A stretch of DNA of 5,135 nt from DATHGT01 sp035317605. Lineage in GTDB: Bacteria; Methylomirabilota; Methylomirabilia; Rokubacteriales; CSP1-6. Made by a program: the position numbers and the translations under genes. Below are positions 1 to 4,671 of this stretch, piece by piece (the stretch's first letter is position 1; each line of letters starts with the position of its first letter). The notes beneath the pieces were generated by a model. It ran no database searches. It saw nothing but the letters and a program-made list of their open reading frames with translations, and was not told the origin of the DNA. Location: contig DATHGT010000363.1 in the NCBI GenBank assembly GCA_035317605.1, positions 1-5,135 on the forward strand, written 5' to 3'.

Positions 1-753
1 CTTGGGCACGCCGCCCCCGAGAAAGAGCGCGGAGGTCCCGCGCTCCGGGGTCATCGAGCGGTCGATGATGCGGAGCGCGATCTCGTAGTCCTTGAAGAAG
101 TCGACGGCGGGCCCCCGACGCTTGGCCGTGCGATAGCCCTCGGCCAGCGGACCGTCGTGGGCGGCGGGAACGAACAGCGGCACCCCGTGGCGCGCGCAGG
201 TCGCGGCGAGAGAGCCGGCGAGTCCCTTCCCCTCGAGCCAGCGTCCCCACTCGTGCATGAAGCGCACGCCGCTGATGGTGGGTCGTGGCCACGTCGAGGC
301 CAGGTGCGTGAAGAACTCGCCGGTGAAGTCTTCCATGCGGTCGTACTCGTGGGCGCTCACCACGTGGTCGTAGAAACGATAGAACCCCTTCTCCCACAGG
401 GCACGATCGTCGACGTGGTCGGGATCGACACGGTGGAAGCTCACGCCCCGCCCTTCGAGGAGATCTTCGGTGACGTTGGCCGCGGTGGAGACCACGAGGT
501 CGACGTAGCCACGCTCGACGAGCCAGGTCAGGAGCGGCCACAGCCCGGCGCTGGCCATCGAGCCGGCGAGGCCGGCGCAGATCAGGGTGGACCCGTCGAT
601 CATGCGCTTGAGCGTCTCGAACGCCTCGCCGAGCTTGCGTCCCTGAAACGCGCCCGCTTGCAACCGTTGGAGGAGCCGGGCCACGGATCCGCCGCCGCCC
701 TCGAGACCCACGACGCGGATCGGCTCACGCACCGGCCCCGGAGACTCTCGCAT
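1..753 (-). CDS. Deoxyhypusine synthase-family protein (partial, C-terminus beyond left edge)
   Basis: The minus strand is open from ATG at 753-751 to base 1, giving 251 codons with no stop, so the 3' end lies outside the window. The product resembles deoxyhypusine synthase (DHS), an NAD-dependent enzyme that transfers the aminobutyl group of spermidine. Visible family landmarks are FQGRKLGEA (36-44), STLICAGLAGSMASAG (55-70, matching the TSNLISSG region of eukaryotic DHS), VDLVVSTAANVTEDL (84-98, the NAD-site TTAGG-type motif, here with AAN), VPLFVPAAHDG and the terminal LGGGVPK (245-251). The spermidine-binding His that follows LGGGVxK and the catalytic Lys further on are off-window, so activity cannot be judged. 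In bacteria without eIF5A, family members are known or suspected to make homospermidine or other polyamines rather than deoxyhypusine. The start is supported by GGGAGG at 763-758. It is transcribed divergently from the methyltransferase. Family assignment is firm; substrate is unknown. Confidence 0.87.
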   Translation of the reverse strand, partial: MRESPGPVREPIRVVGLEGGGGSVARLLQRLQAGAFQGRKLGEAFETLKRMIDGSTLICAGLAGSMASAGLWPLLTWLVERGYVDLVVSTAANVTEDLLEGRGVSFHRVDPDHVDDRALWEKGFYRFYDHVVSAHEYDRMEDFTGEFFTHLASTWPRPTISGVRFMHEWGRWLEGKGLAGSLAATCARHGVPLFVPAAHDGPLAEGYRTAKRRGPAVDFFKDYEIALRIIDRSMTPERGTSALFLGGGVPK

Positions 754-757
754 CGCG

Positions 758-763
758 CCTCCC
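758..763 (-). promoter_or_regulatory. Ribosome binding site of the DHS-family gene
   Basis: Read on the minus strand this is GGGAGG, four bases before the ATG at 753-751. The spacing is slightly short but within the working range. It supports the chosen start of the DHS-family gene. Confidence 0.6.
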
Positions 764-767
764 GCTT

Positions 768-773
768 TACACT
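768..773 (+). promoter_or_regulatory. Candidate -10 element (TACACT) for the methyltransferase gene
   Basis: TACACT matches four of six positions of the sigma-70 -10 consensus and sits in the only A/T-richer spot of this gap. A start site 6-8 nt downstream would give a leader of roughly 23-25 nt carrying the GGAGGAG site. No matching -35 box is seen about 17 nt upstream, so this is tentative. Confidence 0.3.
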
Positions 774-774
774 G

Positions 775-788
775 GCGTCAGTCGACGC
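775..788. repeat. Short inverted repeat GCGTC-N4-GACGC
   Basis: Two perfect 5-bp arms (775-779 and 784-788) surround a 4-nt spacer AGTC. It lies at the expected transcription start of the methyltransferase gene, between the -10-like element and the ribosome binding site. It could be an operator for the divergent pair, or chance, since 5-bp arms are common in GC-rich DNA. Confidence 0.25.
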
Positions 789-795
789 GGAGGAG
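789..795 (+). promoter_or_regulatory. Ribosome binding site of the methyltransferase gene
   Basis: GGAGGAG ends 8 nt before the ATG at 804, a strong match to the anti-Shine-Dalgarno sequence at good spacing. It fixes the start of the methyltransferase at 804. Confidence 0.7.
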
Positions 796-803
796 CATCG
801 CAG

Positions 804-1631
804 ATGGGCCGGGTCACCGCACGCCTTTTCGACGCCATGGCCGAGGACTACGACGTCCTCGAGCCCTGGTACGAGCACCTCTACGCCGTGCTCCACGGGA
901 TCGTGCTCGAGGCGCTGGCGCCGCGCGACGCGCATCGGCCACGCGCGCTCGACGCCGGCTGCGGCAGCGGCTTTCAAACCGCGCTGCTCGAGCGTCTCGG
1001 CTACGAAGCTCACGGCGTCGACGTCGCGCCCCGACTGCTCGCGGTGGCGCAACGCCGCCTCCCCGCGTCGACGTTCGCGCTCGCCAGCGTGGAGGCCCTG
1101 CCCTATCGCGACGCGAGCTTCGAGGCCGTCGCCTGCTGCGGCAGCACGCTGAGCTTCGTCGACGATGCCGGCACCGCGCTCGGCGAGCTCGCGCGCGTGC
1201 TCGAGCCCGGCGGCCGTCTCCTCCTCGAGGTCGAGCATCGCTGGAGCCTCGATCTCGTGTGGACGCTGGTCAGCGCGCTCGGCGGCGACTGTCTCGGGTA
1301 CGGGGTGTCACCCCGCGAGGCCTGGCGCGCGCTCGTCCGCCGGCCGCGCGACGGCTGCACGGTGACCTATCCGGCCTACGGCCCCTTGAGACTGTTCACT
1401 CGAAGGGAGCTTCGCACGCTGCTGAGGGGCGCGGGCCTCCATCCCGTTCGCTGGTGGGGTATCCATACAGTGACGAATCTGATCCCGTCGACGATCCTGC
1501 ACGGTGAACGGCTCGGTTCCCGGACTACCACGATCTACCGAAAGCTGTGCCGGCTCGACGCTCGCTGGAGCGCATCGTCGCTGGCCGCCCGTACCGCGAA
1601 CAGCCTCGTGGTCCTCGCCGAAAAGCGCTGA
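804..1631 (+). CDS. Class I SAM-dependent methyltransferase
   Basis: This 275-aa cytoplasmic protein is predicted to transfer a methyl group from S-adenosylmethionine to an unknown acceptor. The Rossmann-fold signatures are in order: motif I ALDAGCGSG (48-56), the acidic residue closing strand beta-2 in HGVDV (Asp73), LPYRDASFEAV (99-109, the Methyltransf_11/25-type motif), and RVLEPGGRLLLEVE (131-144). The N-terminal RLFDAMAEDYD is typical of small-molecule methyltransferases of the UbiE/Methyltransf_11 kind. The C-terminal part (about 170-275) has FTRRELRTLLRGAGL, the usual helix-strand end of the fold, followed by a family-specific tail that may form the substrate lid. There is no signal peptide or membrane segment. 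The start is supported by GGAGGAG upstream. The stop TGA (1629-1631) overlaps an in-frame ATG of the sirtuin gene. The fold is clear; the substrate is not, and neither neighbour reveals it. Confidence 0.88.
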   Translation: MGRVTARLFDAMAEDYDVLEPWYEHLYAVLHGIVLEALAPRDAHRPRALDAGCGSGFQTALLERLGYEAHGVDVAPRLLAVAQRRLPASTFALASVEALPYRDASFEAVACCGSTLSFVDDAGTALGELARVLEPGGRLLLEVEHRWSLDLVWTLVSALGGDCLGYGVSPREAWRALVRRPRDGCTVTYPAYGPLRLFTRRELRTLLRGAGLHPVRWWGIHTVTNLIPSTILHGERLGSRTTTIYRKLCRLDARWSASSLAARTANSLVVLAEKR

Positions 1632-1640
1632 TGCTACAGT
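1632..1640 (+). promoter_or_regulatory. Candidate extended -10 element (TGC-TACAGT) for the sirtuin gene
   Basis: TGCTACAGT fits the extended -10 pattern TGn followed by TACAGT (4 of 6 matches to TATAAT). It starts one base after the methyltransferase stop. Initiation 7-9 nt downstream would fall on or just before the ATG at 1649, implying a leaderless or nearly leaderless sirtuin mRNA. No clear -35 box or Shine-Dalgarno is visible. Tentative. Confidence 0.35.
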
Positions 1641-1648
1641 ACTGCACG

Positions 1649-2410
1649 ATGACGGCCGATATGATCGACACCGTCCGGACGTGGATCGACAACGCCAAGC
1701 GGATCGTCGTGCTCACCGGCGCCGGGATCTCGACGGACTCCGGCATCCCGGACTTCCGCGGGCCCCAGGGTCAATGGACCAAGGACCCGCAGGCCGAGAA
1801 GATGGCCACGATCCAGCACTACGTCGCCGACCCCGAGGTGCGAAAGCGCTCGTGGCGCGATCGTCTCAACTCGCCCGCGTGGACGGCCGCGCCGAACCCG
1901 GGCCACCTGGCCCTGGTCGCCCTCGAGCGGCGCGGCAACCTCGACACCCTGGTCACCCAGAACGTCGACGGCCTCCACCAGATGGCCGGCTCGTCGCCGG
2001 AACGCGTCATCGAGATCCACGGCACCATGCGCGTGGTCACGTGCCTGGCCTGCGGCATGCGCGCGCCCATGGAGCGCGCGCTCAACCGCGTGCGCGCCGG
2101 CGAGGAAGACCCGCCGTGCCGGACGTGCGGCGGCATCCTCAAATCGGCCACGATCTCGTTCGGCCAGGGCCTCGTGCAGGACGACCTGCTGCGCGCCCAG
2201 CGCGCCGCCGAGCGCTGCGATCTCCTGCTCACGGTGGGGACCAAGCTCTCGGTGTATCCGATCGCGGGCGTGGTCCCGATCGCCCGCGAGGCGGGCGCGC
2301 GCGTGGTCATCGTCAACGCCGAACCCACGGACATGGATCGCCTCGCCGACGCCGTCCTGCGCGGCCAGATCAGGGACATCCTGCCGAGACTCGTGGGTGC
2401 TGCGTCCTGA
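1649..2410 (+). CDS. NAD-dependent protein deacylase, sirtuin (Sir2) family
   Basis: A 253-aa single-domain sirtuin, expected to remove acyl groups from protein lysines using NAD and releasing nicotinamide. All family signatures are present: GAGISTDSGIPDFRG (24-38, NAD binding), TQNVDGLH (103-110), catalytic His124 in IHG, a zinc ribbon with Cys132/Cys135 and Cys157/Cys160, VGTKLSVYP, and IVNAEPTDMDRLADAVL near the C-terminus. Where CobB-type desuccinylases carry Tyr-x-x-Arg, this protein appears to have Trp-x-x-Arg (69-72), so classic class III desuccinylase specificity is less likely. Start choice: ATGs at 1631, 1649 and 1661 share the frame and none has a Shine-Dalgarno. I prefer 1649 because the domain begins soon after it and a -10-like element lies just upstream. 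The 1631 start would add MLQYCT and overlap the upstream stop as TGATG, allowing coupled translation. Protein substrates are unknown; the neighbouring metabolic enzymes are possible but unproven targets. Confidence 0.92.
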   Translation: MTADMIDTVRTWIDNAKRIVVLTGAGISTDSGIPDFRGPQGQWTKDPQAEKMATIQHYVADPEVRKRSWRDRLNSPAWTAAPNPGHLALVALERRGNLDTLVTQNVDGLHQMAGSSPERVIEIHGTMRVVTCLACGMRAPMERALNRVRAGEEDPPCRTCGGILKSATISFGQGLVQDDLLRAQRAAERCDLLLTVGTKLSVYPIAGVVPIAREAGARVVIVNAEPTDMDRLADAVLRGQIRDILPRLVGAAS

Positions 2411-2417
2411 ACGGTCG

Positions 2418-2426
2418 TGGTACCTT
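2418..2426 (+). promoter_or_regulatory. Candidate extended -10 element (TGG-TACCTT) upstream of the oxidase cassette
   Basis: TGGTACCTT lies in the 47-nt gap after the sirtuin gene and ends 31 nt before the ATG at 2458. It resembles the elements at 768 and 1632 in composition. It would give the 2458-5135 cassette its own promoter with a leader of about 24 nt. No -35 box is evident, and read-through from the sirtuin gene is also possible. Confidence 0.3.
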
Positions 2427-2435
2427 GTGGGCCGG

Positions 2436-2448
2436 CCTCGGGCCGAGG
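2436..2448 (+). repeat. Small hairpin CCTCG-GGC-CGAGG in the leader of the oxidase gene
   Basis: A perfect 5-bp GC-rich stem with a 3-nt loop ends at the edge of the Shine-Dalgarno sequence. It has no U-tract, so it is not a rho-independent terminator. It might modulate ribosome access or be incidental. Confidence 0.3.
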
Positions 2449-2452
2449 GAGG
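2448..2452 (+). promoter_or_regulatory. Ribosome binding site of the hydroxyacid oxidase gene
   Basis: GGAGG within GAGGGAGGGG lies 5 nt before the ATG at 2458. It decides the start: the same frame is open much further upstream through the sirtuin gene, but the family-typical N-terminus begins at 2458. Confidence 0.7.
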
Positions 2453-2457
2453 GGAAC

Positions 2458-3540
2458 ATGGCGTCGAATCTCGAGGAGCGCTTCCAGAACTTGCACGAGA
2501 TCGTCCAGGCGGCCCGGCTCAAGCTCAAGCAGGGCGACTGGGATTACCTGATGGGCGGGGCCGAGACGGAGACCACGCTCAAGCGTAACCGCCTGGCCCT
2601 CGACTCGGTGGCCTTCCGGCCGCGCGTGCTGCGCGACGTCTCCAAGATCGACTGCACGTCGACGTTCCTCGGCCGGACCGTGCGCATCCCGGTGATGCTG
2701 GCGCCCATCGGCGGACTCGAGACGTTCGATCCGGGAGGCGGGGCGACCGTCGGCAAAGCGTCGGCCGAATTCGGCGTGCCCCACATGCTGAGCTCCGTCT
2801 GCCATCCCGGTCTCGAGGCCACGGCGGCCGCCGCCGACAACTTCCGCATCTTCCAGCTCTACGTGCGCGGCGACGACGCGTTCGTGGACGACCACGTCAA
2901 GCGCGCAAAGGACCACGGCTACGCGGCGTTCTGCCTCACCGTCGACACCGCGTCCTACAGCCGGCGTGAGCGCGACATCGCCACGCGCTACGTCAAGCCG
3001 TGGCGGCAGCGCGCGACCGGCTTCGCGTTCCAGGCCGGACTCAACTGGGACCACGTGAAGCGCTACAAGGACCTGCACGATCTGCCGCTGGGCCTCAAGG
3101 GCATCGCGACGGCCGAGGACGCGGCGCTCGCCGTCGAGCACGGGGTGGAGCTGGTCTACGTCTCCAACCACGGCGGTCGCCAGCTCGATCACGGGCGCGG
3201 CTCGCTCGACGTGCTGCCCGAGGTGGTGGCCGCCGTCAACGGCCGCGCGGCTGTCATCATGGACGGCTCCTGCGTGCGCGGCACCGACGTGGTGAAGGCG
3301 ATGGCGCTGGGCGCCACCATCGTGGGCGTGGGACGGCTCCAGGGACTCGGGCTCGCCGCGGGCGGCCAGGCCGGGCTCGTGCGCACGCTCGAGCTGCTCG
3401 AGGAAGAGATCCGGATCTGCCTGGCCCTGCTCGGCGTGAGCCGCATCGGCGCCGTCGACAAGTCGTACCTGCACCCGGCCCCGCCGGTGGTCATGCCGCA
3501 CGTCAGCAGCGCGTTCCCCTTGATGCACGAAGGGTACTAG
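2458..3540 (+). CDS. FMN-dependent alpha-hydroxyacid oxidase/dehydrogenase (LldD/glycolate oxidase family)
   Basis: A 360-aa TIM-barrel flavoenzyme, the usual family length, that oxidises a 2-hydroxyacid to a 2-oxoacid with FMN. Aligned by eye to spinach glycolate oxidase, the catalytic and FMN residues are kept: Tyr30 (GOX Tyr24), Gln133 and Tyr135 in FQLYV (Tyr129), Thr161 and Asp163 in LTVDT (Asp157), Arg170 (Arg164), Lys214 in LKGI (Lys230), His238 and Arg241 in SNHGGRQLD (His254, Arg257), Asp269-Gly270, and Gly292-Arg293 for phosphate. The stretch from Arg170 to Lys214 is about 22 residues shorter than in GOX, so the mobile loop over the active site is reduced. The GOX pocket Trp108 is replaced in SSVCHPG (112-118). 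Both point to a different substrate or electron acceptor. No signal peptide or membrane insert is seen, so it is likely soluble. It starts a tight cluster with the ThDP enzyme 11 nt downstream. Family certain; substrate unknown (lactate, mandelate, glycolate or other). Confidence 0.92.
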   Translation: MASNLEERFQNLHEIVQAARLKLKQGDWDYLMGGAETETTLKRNRLALDSVAFRPRVLRDVSKIDCTSTFLGRTVRIPVMLAPIGGLETFDPGGGATVGKASAEFGVPHMLSSVCHPGLEATAAAADNFRIFQLYVRGDDAFVDDHVKRAKDHGYAAFCLTVDTASYSRRERDIATRYVKPWRQRATGFAFQAGLNWDHVKRYKDLHDLPLGLKGIATAEDAALAVEHGVELVYVSNHGGRQLDHGRGSLDVLPEVVAAVNGRAAVIMDGSCVRGTDVVKAMALGATIVGVGRLQGLGLAAGGQAGLVRTLELLEEEIRICLALLGVSRIGAVDKSYLHPAPPVVMPHVSSAFPLMHEGY

Positions 3541-3543
3541 GAG
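3539..3543 (+). promoter_or_regulatory. Ribosome binding site of the decarboxylase alpha gene, overlapping the oxidase stop
   Basis: AGGAG shares two bases with the TAG stop of the oxidase gene and lies 8 nt before the ATG at 3552. The arrangement favours translation of the decarboxylase by ribosomes finishing the oxidase, supporting one mRNA. Confidence 0.65.
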
Positions 3544-3551
3544 ACCCGCCC

Positions 3552-4088
3552 ATGCCCGAATCCATTCCCTCGTCGCTGATCATCGACACGTTCAAGGATC
3601 TCTTCGCCCAGGAACGCGGCCAAGGGCGGCACGATCCGCTCGGCTGGATCCTGAGCGTCCCCGATACGCACCAGAAGACCGTGCTCGCCGCGCTCGACAA
3701 GGAGCGCGCGCTGCGCGTGCTCACCTGCGCCACCGAGGATGAGGCCAACGGCGTGGCCGCCGGGCTCTGGATCGGCGGCGAGCCCGTCATCGTGATGATC
3801 CAGCACGCCGGCCTCTACGCGTCGGTCAACACCCTGCGCGGCATCGCCATGGACGGGAAAGTTCCGATCTGCTACATGATCGGCCTGCTCAGCCGCGAGA
3901 AGGACAAGGACCTGAAGGACTCGCGCCACTCGATGGTGCGCTTCGCGGAGCCGCTGCTCGACACCTTCGGGGTGCCGCACGCGCGGCTCGAAGGCCCCGA
4001 CGACGTGAAGCTGATTCCGCAGTACTACCGCCTGAGCCGCGAGCGCCGCGGTCCCACCGCGCTCCTGGTCGGCCTGGAGACGAGCTGA
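3552..4088 (+). CDS. ThDP-dependent 2-oxoacid decarboxylase, PYR-domain (alpha) subunit, ComD-like
   Basis: This 178-aa protein contains only the N-terminal pyrimidine-binding (PYR) domain of ThDP enzymes, close in size to archaeal sulfopyruvate decarboxylase alpha (ComD). The Glu that activates the ThDP aminopyrimidine is most likely Glu62 in TEDEANGVAAG (61-71), nine residues before the conserved Gly71, as in pyruvate and benzoylformate decarboxylases. It is followed by VIVMIQHAGLYASVNTL (79-95), matching the MQNSGLGNSINAL region of ComD. It cannot work alone: the diphosphate-binding half is the next gene, overlapping by 1 nt, and active sites would form at the subunit interface. Sulfopyruvate or phosphonopyruvate are the nearest characterised substrates, but no Xsc, phosphoenolpyruvate mutase or sulfonate gene is in the window. 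With a 2-hydroxyacid oxidase immediately upstream, the 2-oxoacid that enzyme makes is the best guess. Cytoplasmic. The start is supported by AGGAG; the frame is open further upstream but only as a shadow of the oxidase gene. Confidence 0.85.
   Translation: MPESIPSSLIIDTFKDLFAQERGQGRHDPLGWILSVPDTHQKTVLAALDKERALRVLTCATEDEANGVAAGLWIGGEPVIVMIQHAGLYASVNTLRGIAMDGKVPICYMIGLLSREKDKDLKDSRHSMVRFAEPLLDTFGVPHARLEGPDDVKLIPQYYRLSRERRGPTALLVGLETS
4076..4079 (+). promoter_or_regulatory. Ribosome binding site of the decarboxylase beta gene, inside the alpha coding sequence
   Basis: GGAG lies 8 nt before the ATG at 4088, within the last codons of the alpha-subunit gene. With the TGATG stop/start overlap it should keep the two subunits in balanced supply. 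Confidence 0.55.
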
Positions 4089-4669
4089 TGCCGATGAAGC
4101 CCGAGGACGTGCTGCGCGTCATCGCCGCCGCCCGCGGCGAAGCCATCTGCGTGCCGACCATGACCACCTCGCCCGCGTGGCGGGAGATCGCCCCCGACGA
4201 CCTGTCCATCAACTGCCAGGGATTCATGGGTGGTGCGTCCACCCTCGGCCTCGGGCTGGCCCTGTCGCGGCCGGAGCGGCGGGTGATCGTGTTCGACGGC
4301 GACGGCTCGCTGCTCATGCAGCTCGGCTCGCTGGCCACCATCGCGGGAGCCCGGCCGCGCAACTTCGTCCACCTGCTCTTCAAGAACGGCGTCTACCACA
4401 CCTCGGGCGCGCAGGAGATCCCGGGCGGGCTCACCGTGGACTTCGCGACGATGGCCCGCGGCGCGGGCTATCGCCAGGTCCACACCATCCACGACCTGGA
4501 AGACTTCCGCCGCCGCTTCCCGGGATTCCTCCAGTCCGAGGGACCGATCTTCCTGGAGCTGATCACCGGGCTCTCCGAGCAGACCCCGATGACCGTGCGC
4601 GGCGCCGGCGTTCCGTTCCCCCAGCAGGTGGAAAAGCTCCACAAGAAGTTCACCGCGGCCCAGGGCTAA
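4088..4669 (+). CDS. ThDP-dependent 2-oxoacid decarboxylase, PP-domain (beta) subunit, ComE-like
   Basis: This 193-aa protein is the C-terminal, diphosphate- and Mg-binding half of a ThDP decarboxylase, similar in length to archaeal ComE. The ThDP signature runs from GDGSLLMQLGSLATI (71-85) to Asn100 in FKNGVYHTSG (98-107). Asp72 and Asn100 are the expected metal ligands, with Lys99 where many relatives have a first Asn. NCQGFMGGASTLGLGLAL (42-59) matches the conserved stretch before the signature. Together with the upstream subunit it should convert a 2-oxoacid to an aldehyde plus CO2, although related heterodimers can also carboligate. Its ATG overlaps the alpha stop as TGATG; a second ATG two codons later (4094) is possible but less well placed. 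The next gene starts 2 nt after its stop. The ThDP-domain assignment is firm, sulfopyruvate or phosphonopyruvate specificity is not. Confidence 0.87.
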   Translation: MPMKPEDVLRVIAAARGEAICVPTMTTSPAWREIAPDDLSINCQGFMGGASTLGLGLALSRPERRVIVFDGDGSLLMQLGSLATIAGARPRNFVHLLFKNGVYHTSGAQEIPGGLTVDFATMARGAGYRQVHTIHDLEDFRRRFPGFLQSEGPIFLELITGLSEQTPMTVRGAGVPFPQQVEKLHKKFTAAQG

Positions 4670-4671
4670 CG

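Larger units (their letters stand above)
754..803. promoter_or_regulatory. Divergent intergenic region
   Basis: Only 50 bp separate the start codons of the minus-strand DHS-family gene and the plus-strand methyltransferase. Each gene has a recognisable ribosome binding site here. No convincing -35 box is visible for either direction. At least one promoter must therefore overlap the other gene's leader or its coding sequence, which would link expression of the two genes. That link is inference. Confidence 0.5.

Noticed and set aside
157..1152. A 331-codon plus-strand open frame
   Set aside because: It is opposite the DHS-family gene and then overlaps the methyltransferase in another frame; composition is low-complexity Arg/Ala/Ser and no family is recognisable.
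600..1238. A 212-codon minus-strand open frame
   Set aside because: It is antisense to the methyltransferase and in a different frame from the DHS-family gene, with no motif or ribosome binding site support.
2431..2448. Possible terminator between the sirtuin and oxidase genes
   Set aside because: The GC-rich hairpin lacks a U-tract and abuts the ribosome binding site, so it does not look like a rho-independent terminator.
1504..2457. In-frame upstream extension of the hydroxyacid oxidase reading frame
   Set aside because: The extension runs out of frame through the sirtuin gene and is Arg/Pro/Gly-rich; the family-typical N-terminus and a strong ribosome binding site place the start at 2458.
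1819..3528. A 569-codon open frame on the minus strand across the sirtuin and oxidase genes
   Set aside because: It lies wholly antisense to two well-supported enzymes, its translation is Arg/Ala/His-rich with no recognisable motif, and long antisense frames are expected in GC-rich coding DNA.
3000..3551. Upstream extension of the decarboxylase alpha frame
   Set aside because: It is an Arg/Gly-rich shadow of the oxidase gene; the ThDP domain begins after the ATG at 3552, which has its own AGGAG.
4025..4642. A 205-codon minus-strand open frame opposite the decarboxylase beta gene
   Set aside because: It is antisense to a clear ThDP-enzyme subunit and shows no domain signature.
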